NCBI GenBank assembly: GCA_014804755.1
Contig: JAAUZE010000019.1
Span: 56,992 to 97,140, forward strand
Origin: Lachnospiraceae bacterium
GTDB lineage: Bacteria; Bacillota; Clostridia; Lachnospirales; Lachnospiraceae
Direction of reading: 5' to 3'
DNA length: 40,149 bases
Shown here piece after piece: positions 1 to 8,952 of this stretch. A program made the translations under genes and the position numbers. How positions within the stretch are numbered: the stretch's first letter is position 1; each line of letters starts with the position of its first letter. The notes beneath the pieces are model-generated. The model was not told where the DNA came from, searched no databases, and saw only the letters and a list, made by a program, of their open reading frames with translations.

Positions 1-902
1 ACCCCGAACAGGCTGTCCAATGCGTTTTCCGAGCCAAGCGTAAGGAGCTGGTAAACCTGCCCCATGTTCCGGTTCTCCGGCGGATACCCCTGGTCCACAT
101 ATAACACCAACGCTTTCAAAAGGTTCATCTCTGCGGAATCCCAGAAGTGGTCCCCCTTGCTGCCGATCATGGTATTCTTGATGATGACATCCACAAAAAG
201 CTGTGCCATCAGCTCCTGACCTTCGATCTCCGAAAGACAGTTCCATGAATCTGAGTTTTCCGGGCTGACCAGGTTGAACACCCGGACTACATAGCCCTGG
301 TCCCTGAGATATCCGCTTGATTTTTCATACAGCTCTGATTTTGGGTCGCAGATGATCAGGGATTCCCCGCGGCTCACCCCCTGCAGGATGCGGTTCATGC
401 AGAATGACCGTGTTTTCATGCTGCCGCTGGCACCGTACACCGCAAGGTTGCTGTTAAGCCTTGACTTTTCCGGCAGGCAGACCGCTTTTCCCTCCAGCAG
501 GCCGAGCACAACACCATGATGGCACCGCAGGTCGGACACTAACTCCAGGACGCCGCCCATTTCCCTGCGGCTCATCCAGCCGGAGGTGCCGTAAGTCCCT
601 TTTGCAGAGTATGTAAAGTTACGGTCCTCGTCATATTCCCCGGCGTCCCCGTACCCCATCCGCATGACCATGACAAGCAGCACTGCCAGCAGCCCAATAC
701 AGATAAAGATGCCATAGATCCCATAGGGCGGCCTGACTGCCGCACTCAGGCAGTCCACAAAGCCGGGTGAAACTGCCGGCGGAGCAGTACCGTCCCCCGG
801 AATGCCGCCCCCCTGCTTCCATGCCTCATAATTCCCAATAAACTGTGCCAGATAACCGCCGGCATACAGCACTGCCAGCAGGGCCGCCGGCGCAGCTATC
901 AT
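1..902 (-). CDS. virD4: VirD4/TraG-type conjugative coupling protein (5' part; runs off left edge)
   Basis: This is the ATPase that brings the relaxosome-DNA complex to the T4SS channel at the inner membrane. About 300 N-terminal residues are visible. Two membrane segments come first, separated by a short extracytoplasmic loop. They are followed by a Walker A motif (GASGSMKT, with Met where most P-loops have Gly) and then the conserved ICDPKSELYE stretch. The C-terminal half with Walker B lies outside the window. The start is odd. A good AGGAGG at about 938-943 sits eight bases before an ATA codon (927-929), and the peptide read from that ATA (x-NSKKIWKTM) matches the usual start of this family as I recall it. 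The first ATG is at 900-902, with no site of its own. The start codon may therefore have mutated from ATG to ATA. It is the last visible gene of the transfer operon. Confidence 0.9.
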   Translation of the reverse strand, partial: MIAAPAALLAVLYAGGYLAQFIGNYEAWKQGGGIPGDGTAPPAVSPGFVDCLSAAVRPPYGIYGIFICIGLLAVLLVMVMRMGYGDAGEYDEDRNFTYSAKGTYGTSGWMSRREMGGVLELVSDLRCHHGVVLGLLEGKAVCLPEKSRLNSNLAVYGASGSMKTRSFCMNRILQGVSRGESLIICDPKSELYEKSSGYLRDQGYVVRVFNLVSPENSDSWNCLSEIEGQELMAQLFVDVIIKNTMIGSKGDHFWDSAEMNLLKALVLYVDQGYPPENRNMGQVYQLLTLGSENALDSLFG

Positions 903-925
903 GGTCTTCCATATTTTTTTACTGT

Positions 926-2050
926 TTATGGGTAAAACCTCCTTTCAAATTTTTCAAAACTGATGGTCTCAAATGCCACCAGACCTTCGTAACAGCGCTC
1001 CAGGACCTCCCTCTGGAAGTCAAAACAGATCAATGTGCCATACCGTCCCTGCAGCTGGAGCGCATTGCAGAAACGGTGGATGCGGGGAATGTCCGGCAGG
1101 TACCCAAAAAGCACCGGGGCCCCGTTTTTGTCCACGGCATCATTCTCTATGATCCCGCATGGCTCCCCCGCATTTAAGCCCTGTGACAGGATACGGTCAA
1201 GCTCCTCTCTCCCATCCGTGTCACACAGCAGTTTCAGCATCACCTCCCCCCTGCGGTCATTTGTCAGATAGTAAAAATGCTCATAGTTCCCATCCAGCAG
1301 AAAAAAGCATCTTGCGCTGCTGTCCGCGCTGGAGATAATCTGGTAAAACGGCTCCATGCCGTTCCCAAACATCAGCCCGCAGATCCTGTCCGGGGCATAC
1401 CCTAAACCGGCGCTCCCTCCGCAGAGCACGATCTGCATCAGGGCCTTTGTCCTCTGCTCGGCACGGTAATCCCATTTCGCCATATAAGGACCGCTGTTGT
1501 AGGTAAGGAAAGCACTGCCCGGGGCAAGGAGCACCCCCGCCATGCGGGAGCCTTTAATCTTAACTGCCTCTATCCCTAATTCCTTGACTTCACGGGAACT
1601 GTAAAAAGCAGTTCCCTCCAGCTTTCCACAATAGGGCATATCCGGGGCAAACACTTTTGGTTTTTCATCCCGGAACACCGCCACGCCGGCATTCTGCATA
1701 GCCACATGAACCTCAGCAATACGGTGCAGGCGTATCCTCCTGGTGACCTCGCTCTTTAGCAGGTTGGTATCCACATTCCCGGTAAGATAAAAGGAGAACC
1801 GCTCCGGATTATCCGAAAGCAGTACTGCCTTGGCACGCCTTCCCAGCCGGTAACCGCGCATCTTATCCCGATAGTACACCCGTAGGAGCTTTTCTTTTTT
1901 TAAGAGCCATGTGACTGTCTCCTTATAGCTTGTACTGCCGGTAAGCCTGTATATCAGTTCTGCCGGCAGTTCACCGCAGACAGCCACCAGCTCAAGGAGC
2001 CGGTAGGCCTGTGTGTCCTTCTTTGGGAAACAACGTCCATCTTCCCCCAT
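926..2050 (-). CDS. ICE protein with N-terminal winged-helix-like region, upstream of virD4
   Basis: This protein of about 375 residues belongs to a family that I recall always sitting just before virD4 in Lachnospiraceae ICEs. Its function is not known to me. The first ~90 residues read as a winged helix (AYRLLELVAVCGELP, then a KEKLLRVYYRD wing and a basic stretch), so DNA binding is plausible, perhaps as a mobilisation accessory or replication-relaxation-type protein. The rest has no motif I recognise. The reading frame is open further upstream, to 2185. I chose the ATG at 2050 because it follows GGAGGAGG closely and because the 45 residues before it look non-coding. The stop overlaps the upstream region of virD4. 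Confidence 0.75.
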   Translation of the reverse strand: MGEDGRCFPKKDTQAYRLLELVAVCGELPAELIYRLTGSTSYKETVTWLLKKEKLLRVYYRDKMRGYRLGRRAKAVLLSDNPERFSFYLTGNVDTNLLKSEVTRRIRLHRIAEVHVAMQNAGVAVFRDEKPKVFAPDMPYCGKLEGTAFYSSREVKELGIEAVKIKGSRMAGVLLAPGSAFLTYNSGPYMAKWDYRAEQRTKALMQIVLCGGSAGLGYAPDRICGLMFGNGMEPFYQIISSADSSARCFFLLDGNYEHFYYLTNDRRGEVMLKLLCDTDGREELDRILSQGLNAGEPCGIIENDAVDKNGAPVLFGYLPDIPRIHRFCNALQLQGRYGTLICFDFQREVLERCYEGLVAFETISFEKFERRFYP

Positions 2051-2191
2051 GACCTCCTCCTTTCGTGCGTTTTTTACCGTAGCGCCTAAAGACCTCGGTA
2101 ATTTTGCGCCATAAACTGTCCCCGCAGAGGCGCATTCTGCAGGCGTTTCACTGTATTTTTCAGGTATCAGGAAAAACAGGAGCAAAAACCG

Positions 2192-2854
2192 TTAAAAATC
2201 TGATATGCTTTTCATCTGTTCTTCCCGTTCCGAAAGCCACTTCCCAAAGCGCCCCTTCTCCATGACATAGATGCGGGTGCAGTCCCTTTCCCCCAGTTCC
2301 GTAGTGTTGTAGGCGTCACAGAGAAGTCCGCTGTCATCAAGCATCACATACAAAGCAACCGTATCCAGTATCTGTTTCTGCTGCAGATTGTCATAATCCA
2401 GAAGGCACCATTCCGGCAGGTCATGCCCGTAAACATGGGAAATGCAGATAACACATTCCCGGAATCTGGGCGTGGGATGCTCCCCCGCATACTGCTCCAG
2501 CGCCGCATGGAGCGGCTCCGTCAAAAACAGGCTGCTCTGACGCGTCTTCTTTTTGGGCAGGAGCCGGGGCAACGTCACCTCCAGGATGCCGTCCTCATAG
2601 CTTATCTCTATGCCATGCTCTTCTCCTGCTTTTAAGAGGTATTCCCTCTTGGGAACGCCCGTGGAGGCAAACAGCAGACTGCGGAGCTTACAGGTGATCC
2701 TTTCCGCCCGCAGCGCCGCCTCCGTGGAGATGACCTCATAATTTTCCGGATACCGCTGGATATCCACTGTGTCCATGGCGCAGATATTATTATTCAGCCG
2801 GGATAAACTGTTCAGGATATCCCCTATCTGCGCGGAAATCATTTTTCTATCCAA
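2192..2854 (-). CDS. DUF6100-like conjugative element protein
   Basis: This protein of 220 residues resembles DUF6100, a family of unknown role found in Clostridia ICEs. The recognisable parts are DIQRYPENYEVISTEAALRAE near residues 30-50, LPRLLPKKKTRQS near 95-110, and the C-terminal DDSGLLCDAYNTTELGERDC. It has no signal peptide or membrane segment, so it should be cytoplasmic. Its ATG at 2854 directly follows the stop of the DUF5697-like gene (zero gap), which implies translational coupling. The family assignment is from memory. That it is a gene is secure from context and length. Confidence 0.75.
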   Translation of the reverse strand: MDRKMISAQIGDILNSLSRLNNNICAMDTVDIQRYPENYEVISTEAALRAERITCKLRSLLFASTGVPKREYLLKAGEEHGIEISYEDGILEVTLPRLLPKKKTRQSSLFLTEPLHAALEQYAGEHPTPRFRECVICISHVYGHDLPEWCLLDYDNLQQKQILDTVALYVMLDDSGLLCDAYNTTELGERDCTRIYVMEKGRFGKWLSEREEQMKSISDF

Positions 2855-3388
2855 TTACATTCCTCCTGTCTTTTTGTAATAGCTTACTTTCCCATCAGGC
2901 CCCACCATACAGAAACCTGATATATCGGGAAAGTCCAATAAAGGGATCTGCCCGGCATCCTCCACCAGCACGATACGGCGGCTCTCCCCCTGCCTGTATT
3001 GCCTTAGGGCCTGGGCAATCAGGGTCTCCTGGCCGGCAGCCACATAGACCACCTCGTACATATTGCCCGCCGAAAAAAATAACAGCTTCACCGGAAAATC
3101 GCTGGGGGAATGGAACTCCACTCGGTCAATAAAGTCCAGAAGTATCCACACCGAGCGGATAAGCCCCGCATCGGCAGCCCGCGTATGCTCCCCTTGTGGG
3201 AAGTACCCCCCTGTTTCAGCCAGTGCAGTGCGCCCCTGTCTCTGAAGATGCACTAAAAGATTCCTGACCTTATCCTCCTTGCCCGGATGGAACCGGATAA
3301 GCTGCTTCTCTGACAGACCGGGATACATGGAAATCTCCCGCAGAAGCTCCGCCGCTTCCTGCCCGTATATGTCCGCCCTTGTTTTCAT
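2855..3388 (-). CDS. DUF5697-like conjugative element protein
   Basis: This soluble protein of 177 residues resembles DUF5697, a family of unknown role in ICEs that sits between virB4 and the DUF6100 gene. Visible landmarks are MKTRADIYGQEAAELL at the start, a winged-helix-like GLSEKQLIRFHPGKEDKVRNLL near residues 24-46, VWILLDFIDRVEFHS in the middle, and a C-terminal YYKK. The N-terminal half could bind DNA, but this is inference. It lies 99 bases downstream of virB4. That gap has no hairpin I can see, so read-through is likely. Confidence 0.75.
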   Translation of the reverse strand: MKTRADIYGQEAAELLREISMYPGLSEKQLIRFHPGKEDKVRNLLVHLQRQGRTALAETGGYFPQGEHTRAADAGLIRSVWILLDFIDRVEFHSPSDFPVKLLFFSAGNMYEVVYVAAGQETLIAQALRQYRQGESRRIVLVEDAGQIPLLDFPDISGFCMVGPDGKVSYYKKTGGM

Positions 3389-3487
3389 GGCACCACTCCT
3401 CTCATTGCGTAATCTGTGCGTAATAAAGATCTGTCCTGCTGCTTAATGCGTATTCCATGCGTAAACCATACGTTTTCAACATCCTGT

Positions 3488-6400
3488 TCACTGACTTCGT
3501 AACCGCTCCACAATATCCTTCAGCTCCCGCCTGTCCGTAGTGATCAGATCCTTTTCCAAGGGGCTCGCCTTAAACTCCACCATGATGTTATTGTTGTTGG
3601 TGCTGATCAGACCGCTGCCCCGCTCAAAGTGCGTGACCTCCATAACCTCAGCGTCTGACAGATGGAGCGCATTTTGGACACGCCGAGCCTCATCCTCTTC
3701 CATGTTCAAAATGATCTTGGTCTTGGAGTTATTGATAATCCCTTTCCCAAACCGCCCCTCGTCCAGATTGAAGAAGTCATTTAAGTCCTGGCTGGCACAG
3801 ATGGCGGAACCACCGTAGCCCCGAATAGTCTTAAATATCTCCAGGACAAAATCCCCTGCCAGCCGGGTGCCCGCCGCCCCTGCCCCAGATAAAAGCTGCC
3901 AGCACTCATCAATGAATATGGCTTTCTCTTCCGTCCTGTCTTCCTTTGCACGGTCCCAGACGAAATCCAGCGCTACAAACATCCCGACAGTAAGCAGGTC
4001 CCCGGTCAGGGAGGAAATATCCAGCACCGTGTAACGGTTATCCAGCGATACATTGGTCTGCTGGTTGAAGGTGCTGGCTGAGCCGTTCACAAGGCGGTTC
4101 AGGATGACTGCCATGCGCTTGGTCTGGGTGTATTTCTTCAGTATCGCATACAAATCTCCCAGCACCGGCATCTCCCGGTACTGCCCCGGATAATCCGGGT
4201 CTTCCAGAGAGGCGTTATCATGGGTAATTCCCTTCTTGCCATAGACAATCACCAGGGCTTCGTCCAGAAGCTGCCGTTCCTCGTTTGTCATGTCCGGAAT
4301 CAGCAGGCTGAAAAAAATATGCAGGCGCTGGATCTTCTCCGCCAGTTCCGAAAGCCGGATACCGGGACCGTCCAGCAGCTCATTCACGGTATGGTCTACC
4401 CTGCGTATCTCCATCACATTGATACAATGGGAGCTTGCCGGGGAAATCTGTATGAATTCCCCTCCCACATTGGCGCAGGCTCTGTGGAATTCATGGCCTT
4501 TCAACGGGGCAATGATGAAAATGGGAATTCCCTTGCGCCTCATGCGCAGCGCCATAAGCTGCATGGTAAAGGTCTTCCCTGCGCCGCTTGTGCCCAGAAT
4601 CGCCATATTTGCATTCTTGTAGACAGCACTGTTGAAAATATCCACAATGATAAGGGAACAGTTGTACTTATTCACCCCCAGCAGGATGCCGTTGTCATCG
4701 CACATTTCATAGCTGGTAAAGGGGTAACAGCTTGCGGCACCACCTGTCAGGAGATTACGCTTGCTACGCTCATAAAGCTTTTTTTCCATGGAAACCAGTG
4801 GCAGGGAAGACAAAAAAGCCTGTTCTTCTCGGAAGTGGCAGGAGGCTGCCTGCATATCCTGAGATAAAAGCAGTTTCTTCATCTCGTTTACTTTCCACTC
4901 CAGATCTTCCACACTTGCGGCTGTAATGGTAATCAACAGGTTTAGAAAATAAAAGTCCTCATTGGCTGCCAATCCTTCCTTTAAGAAATATCCACTACGG
5001 ATAGCACTGTCGATATCATCAAAATCGGTGTTTGTATCGCTGGTATCCTTGATTCTTGAGCGGTTGATACGGAGTTGCTGTCCCACTTTCTGAATAATGC
5101 GCTCTTTCGGTTCTCGCGAAAGGAACATATCTATGTCAATGCCGTCACCGGCGTTTACCAACAGGCTAAGCCACCCGGCGGGCACCTGCGTTCTATAGCC
5201 TCCAGAGGGTATCAGCAAATAATCATAATAAAGCCCGTCAATGCAGAGGTAGCCGCTATGGGTAAAATCAATGCTTGCAGGGGCGACAAAATCATTTACA
5301 GGAATATGCTCCATATCCGCACTCCTACCAGCGGCAGCATACTTTTCAACAATTTCCCTGGCACGCTGGGGCAGTAGCTTTGCTGAACTTTCGTTACGAC
5401 ACAGCAGGCTGTAAAGTATCCCTATGGTATGTTCATTTTCCTGCTCGGGGATGATAAGTTCATTGCCGCATTGCCGGAGATAATTTGCCGCAGTATGGAC
5501 GGCTCCCTCCAGAGCGGTAATGGCCTCGCTTTCTTCGTCCGATCGTTTGGTATTGCTCCATGGTTCGTACTCAAAAATCAGGAAAAAGCGCCGGGTTACG
5601 GCTTCTCTGGAGCTGATTTGCTGTACGAACTGTAGATAATCCTCCTGCATGAGCCTGCACTGTTCATTGGTTTCCTCCGACATTTCCCGCCGCACGGTGT
5701 CCAGATGGCGGTTGATGTCCGCACGTCTTGCCAATACCTTGAACTGAAGCTTTACAGGGCTTACTTTCAGGTAAGCGATAAAGGAATAAATAATGCTCCT
5801 CTGTTCATTTCCGCTGCGCAACAGGAAGTTGATGGGAATGACTTCCACAATCTTCACAAAACGGTGGTCTTTGGTGTAAATAATGCCGTTTGCAACTTTG
5901 ACGATGGGCAGATACTCAGCCACCGGGTTTAGATATTGGAATGTCTGTTCTGTGGCATGCAGGGGCAGGCGATTTTTTTCTTTTGCCTCTTTCAGAGAGA
6001 TATTCTGTCTGCTCGACGACTGCTCTTTTTTAGCAGGACGCAGTTTTTGGCGTATTCTATATCCCCTTACTTCATCGAACTCTGCCGGAAAGTCGCCCTT
6101 TTTCTTATGTTGCTGCTTTGTTTTCCGATGTTTTGTCGTATGATTTACAGTAGGTTTTCCCAAAGTTTCTTTGTCTGTTTCTTCTATGCCAAGGACACGG
6201 CGGTTCTTTAAGTATTTCAGAAAGATGAACAAAAAGCCCAAAAGACTTTCTCCTGAAATGCCGATCAGCGCTACCAAAGCAATCGGCAACGCCGTGAGGC
6301 ACAGGATGACAATGCGGGCAGTCAATCCGAAAGGAAGGCATAAAAGAACCGGCACCCCAATGGCAGATGCCAGGATGCCGGCTTCAATCACATTCCTTGC

Positions 6401-6532
6401 CTTGAATAAACCGCCGAAAAAAGTTCCGGTGTCTATAAAATTAGGCGGGATGATATAAGTATCACGCTCATGTTGATGATTCATGGATAAAATAACCTCG
6501 CTTTCACTACAATTTAACTGCTTGTGTTTCAT
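3488..6532 (-). CDS. virB4: PrgI-VirB4 fusion, main T4SS ATPase
   Basis: This is the energising ATPase of the conjugative T4SS, 1014 residues long. Residues ~25-115 form a PrgI-like membrane domain (YIIPPNFIDTG, then two closely spaced hydrophobic segments). Many Gram-positive elements encode this domain as a separate small gene; here it is fused. A basic Lys/Gln-rich linker follows, then the VirB4 N-terminal domain and the RecA-like ATPase domain, with Walker A GTSGAGKT (K653) and Walker B IFIDECW (D875/E876). Near the end is a conserved QDLNDFF and ERGSGLI. An internal ATG at 6484 (residue 17) has a GAGG 11 bases upstream and may be the true start. It lies 13 bases after the C39-like gene in one operon. 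Confidence 0.95.
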   Translation of the reverse strand: MKHKQLNCSESEVILSMNHQHERDTYIIPPNFIDTGTFFGGLFKARNVIEAGILASAIGVPVLLCLPFGLTARIVILCLTALPIALVALIGISGESLLGFLFIFLKYLKNRRVLGIEETDKETLGKPTVNHTTKHRKTKQQHKKKGDFPAEFDEVRGYRIRQKLRPAKKEQSSSRQNISLKEAKEKNRLPLHATEQTFQYLNPVAEYLPIVKVANGIIYTKDHRFVKIVEVIPINFLLRSGNEQRSIIYSFIAYLKVSPVKLQFKVLARRADINRHLDTVRREMSEETNEQCRLMQEDYLQFVQQISSREAVTRRFFLIFEYEPWSNTKRSDEESEAITALEGAVHTAANYLRQCGNELIIPEQENEHTIGILYSLLCRNESSAKLLPQRAREIVEKYAAAGRSADMEHIPVNDFVAPASIDFTHSGYLCIDGLYYDYLLIPSGGYRTQVPAGWLSLLVNAGDGIDIDMFLSREPKERIIQKVGQQLRINRSRIKDTSDTNTDFDDIDSAIRSGYFLKEGLAANEDFYFLNLLITITAASVEDLEWKVNEMKKLLLSQDMQAASCHFREEQAFLSSLPLVSMEKKLYERSKRNLLTGGAASCYPFTSYEMCDDNGILLGVNKYNCSLIIVDIFNSAVYKNANMAILGTSGAGKTFTMQLMALRMRRKGIPIFIIAPLKGHEFHRACANVGGEFIQISPASSHCINVMEIRRVDHTVNELLDGPGIRLSELAEKIQRLHIFFSLLIPDMTNEERQLLDEALVIVYGKKGITHDNASLEDPDYPGQYREMPVLGDLYAILKKYTQTKRMAVILNRLVNGSASTFNQQTNVSLDNRYTVLDISSLTGDLLTVGMFVALDFVWDRAKEDRTEEKAIFIDECWQLLSGAGAAGTRLAGDFVLEIFKTIRGYGGSAICASQDLNDFFNLDEGRFGKGIINNSKTKIILNMEEDEARRVQNALHLSDAEVMEVTHFERGSGLISTNNNNIMVEFKASPLEKDLITTDRRELKDIVERLRSQ

Positions 6533-6545
6533 AAATCACGGGGCT

Positions 6546-7925
6546 TCAGCCGATAATCCAGAAAGGACCGCCAGCAGCAGCCCCACGGCTCGCCTCCCTT
6601 AAGATAAGGGATAAATCCCAAAGCTGTCCGCTCCTGTTATAACTCGCCGGATCAGCCACTAGAATTTTTCCGTCCTGAATGCCCCGCAACACAATAAAGT
6701 GTCCTGATTTTGTAAAATGCCCCTTTGACATGATTGCTACCACCAGCTTTCCCTCAGCTAACGCATCCAGAATCCTTTGTGGTTCTGAAACAGAACAGCC
6801 GGACACATTCAGCCCCCAGTTCCTGGCGGCGGCCGGGATCAGCGCATGATAGGAGCCGCTGTCTTTGCACCAGTAACCGTTTCGGTAGGACCATTCTGCC
6901 ATAGCCACAGGATCAACAGTCTGCCCTGTGAGGGAGGATACTACTATCGCCATGGATGTAGGACCGCAGCCGTGACTACCAATATGGTCGGTGCCATAAG
7001 GCTTATCCGCATAACGCTCGTCCAGCTGGTTATAGTAGACAACATCTGTTGCCCCATCAGTAAAACAGACATCACCCAGGGATGGAATAAAATTGCCGTC
7101 CCATTCTGAAATGCTCTGCATCATGCCATCGTTCAAAAAAAGACTCAAGTTCTGAGCATAGGCATCAGCGAGAGCCATCTGTTCCTCGTTTAACATAAAA
7201 ACATGCTCGGAAAAATAGGCTTCCCCATTATAAACAACGGTGTAGACTCTCCATTTTTCCGTGACGGATACTTCTTTCCCGGTAGCTGGATCCGTTTCGG
7301 TCCTTGTCCGTGATTCTTCCGTCTGCGTATAAGAATACAGGCTGCTTTGGCTAATCCGCAATATATTTGCCATATCAGAAATGGAAATGCCGGAATAATC
7401 CTTATTCTTGTATGCACAATACATAGCAATAAACTGATTGGCATTATATAAGGGGCGGTCCGCATAAGGGTTGATAATCTCCATTTCATCTGCATCAGAG
7501 GATGCAAAGTCCACCTCTATCTTTTCCATGGTATCTTCCAGTCCCCCAACCATAATCTCATCTATGATGGAGGTAATCTCGGTTACATTTTCAACAATGG
7601 CTGCATTGTTGTTCAGGATTGGCACGTCCATGAGTGCAGAGGCAGAAAAGGCATTTAACAGACCGCCAAAAATTACAGCAGGAAGTGAAACCACGAACAC
7701 AACAGGGATAAGCAGCAGAGCGATCACAGTAATTATGATTTTAGAAACCAGCCTGCGGTTTTCCCAAATAGCACCGGCCGCAGCACCATACGGTCCTCCG
7801 GCAACAGCGCCTTTGGCAGCTCCCGATACTGTTTTGCCTGTTTTTATAGCGCCGCGTACCATGTGTGCGGCAACACGCCCCGTTTCAAGTGTTTCAGATA
7901 GACCGTTTTTCTGTTTATCTTCCAT
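6546..7925 (-). CDS. Membrane-anchored C39-like peptidase of the T4SS (VirB1-position protein)
   Basis: This protein of 459 residues probably opens the cell wall or processes peptides at the transfer channel. A Gly/Ala-rich cytoplasmic segment (~25-55) precedes a strong membrane helix (~62-90). An extracellular region follows, with IRISQSSLYSY-like helices near 190-200, ending in a papain-like C39_2-type domain. That domain has the Cys in GSHGCGPTSM (C320), the His in SGHFIVLRG (H409) and the Asp in VADPAS (D425), a complete catalytic triad. Gram-positive elements usually carry a lysozyme-like plus NlpC/P60 or CHAP protein here; I see no lysozyme domain. The start overlaps the preceding gene by 11 bases. 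That it is a peptidase is well supported; whether it cuts peptidoglycan is inference. Confidence 0.85.
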   Translation of the reverse strand: MEDKQKNGLSETLETGRVAAHMVRGAIKTGKTVSGAAKGAVAGGPYGAAAGAIWENRRLVSKIIITVIALLLIPVVFVVSLPAVIFGGLLNAFSASALMDVPILNNNAAIVENVTEITSIIDEIMVGGLEDTMEKIEVDFASSDADEMEIINPYADRPLYNANQFIAMYCAYKNKDYSGISISDMANILRISQSSLYSYTQTEESRTRTETDPATGKEVSVTEKWRVYTVVYNGEAYFSEHVFMLNEEQMALADAYAQNLSLFLNDGMMQSISEWDGNFIPSLGDVCFTDGATDVVYYNQLDERYADKPYGTDHIGSHGCGPTSMAIVVSSLTGQTVDPVAMAEWSYRNGYWCKDSGSYHALIPAAARNWGLNVSGCSVSEPQRILDALAEGKLVVAIMSKGHFTKSGHFIVLRGIQDGKILVADPASYNRSGQLWDLSLILREASRGAAAGGPFWIIG

Positions 7926-8877
7926 GTAACATCCGCTCCCTTCTCTTTGGCGGCTGCGGCAGTTTTTTCACAATGGATTCCTTGTAGGCAATAGAGCCGT
8001 CAGGCGCCATATACGGGCTCCTGTCCACAACATCCTGTGCGTACTGCTTGTACCATGAACTGCCATCCGCAGCCTGTATTGTGGTATAGTTTCCCTCCGG
8101 GGCGGCATACTGGGCTGCATGGTACATCCCAAAGGCAATCCCCTGAGGATATTCTTCTGAGGTTTCTGTGCCTGTAATGTGCCCGCCGCCAATTTCTACA
8201 TCCGAAAAGGCAGGAACCTGCAGCGCATTTTCACCCAGCGCAGCATACCCAAGATAGGATTGGAGAGCCTGAGATGCCTCCGGCCCGCTCATAAAACCAA
8301 GTTCTGCAATGTTTCCCGCAGCCACAGTTCCTATGATGTTGTTGGCAAAGCTTCCTCCCTTGCTGACAGAGGACGCATAAATATGACTTCCAATTCCGCC
8401 GCCAGCCTTTCCGGACGAGTAGCTGACATTGGTTTTTGATGAAGCAGTTGCCGATTTTACAGCTTCATTTGTAATGCGGCTGCTCACAATCCCGGCAAGC
8501 CCACCGGACATGAAGCCTTTTGAACCCGCATTTGTACTGTGCCCACCGCCGAAATGATGACTGGAAAAGTTTTTCAGCCCTCCTATGCCTCTGGCAGCAA
8601 TCATGGCCTCCGCCAGCATGGAGCCGCCCGTATGTCCCACATTAATCCCAAGACTCGACATAAAAGAGTCTATTTTCTGGGATATTTTCAAAAATGCAAT
8701 GGCACAGAGAAACCAGATCAGAACATTTCCAGACGCGGTTTCCTTGCCTACAATGTTTATCTGGGTCCGTATTTCACTTTCTGTCATGGCAAAAACAGGC
8801 TGGCTGTAAGCAAAAGAAAGAGCAGCCACCATACAGACCGAAAGCAGAATCTGTTTGAATCTTTTTGTTTTTTGCAT
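7915..8877 (-). CDS. Gly/Ser-rich secreted or membrane ICE protein
   Basis: The protein has about 320 residues with a clear signal peptide (basic MQKTKRFK, hydrophobic core, cleavage after VFA). A membrane segment follows (NVLIWFLCAIAFLKIS), then a long Gly/Ser/Ala-rich region without recognisable domains and a Pro/Arg-rich tail. Its position between the VirB6-like and peptidase genes, and its fixed presence in related elements as I recall them, make it a T4SS structural component; no function can be assigned. Start choice: the frame is open to an ATG at 8946, whose AGGAGG is only two bases away. The ATG at 8877 has GGGAG five bases upstream and begins the signal peptide cleanly. A GCGCGC-N4-GCGCGC palindrome (8892-8907) lies just upstream of this start. 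Confidence 0.75.
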   Translation of the reverse strand: MQKTKRFKQILLSVCMVAALSFAYSQPVFAMTESEIRTQINIVGKETASGNVLIWFLCAIAFLKISQKIDSFMSSLGINVGHTGGSMLAEAMIAARGIGGLKNFSSHHFGGGHSTNAGSKGFMSGGLAGIVSSRITNEAVKSATASSKTNVSYSSGKAGGGIGSHIYASSVSKGGSFANNIIGTVAAGNIAELGFMSGPEASQALQSYLGYAALGENALQVPAFSDVEIGGGHITGTETSEEYPQGIAFGMYHAAQYAAPEGNYTTIQAADGSSWYKQYAQDVVDRSPYMAPDGSIAYKESIVKKLPQPPKRRERMLHGR

Positions 8878-8952
8878 AAATACTCCCATCCGCGCGCTGT
8901 AGCGCGCACTCAAATCAATAGTTGAATACACATTTTTATTCAACATTTCCTC

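Noticed and set aside
4220-4867. A 215-codon open frame on the plus strand.
   Set aside because: It is antisense to the ATPase domain of virB4, has no ribosome site, and its translation looks like no protein. It is a shadow of a well-supported gene.
8892-8907. GCGCGC palindrome considered as an operator or terminator.
   Set aside because: Too short, no T-run and no promoter-like elements next to it; noted only in the gene entry.
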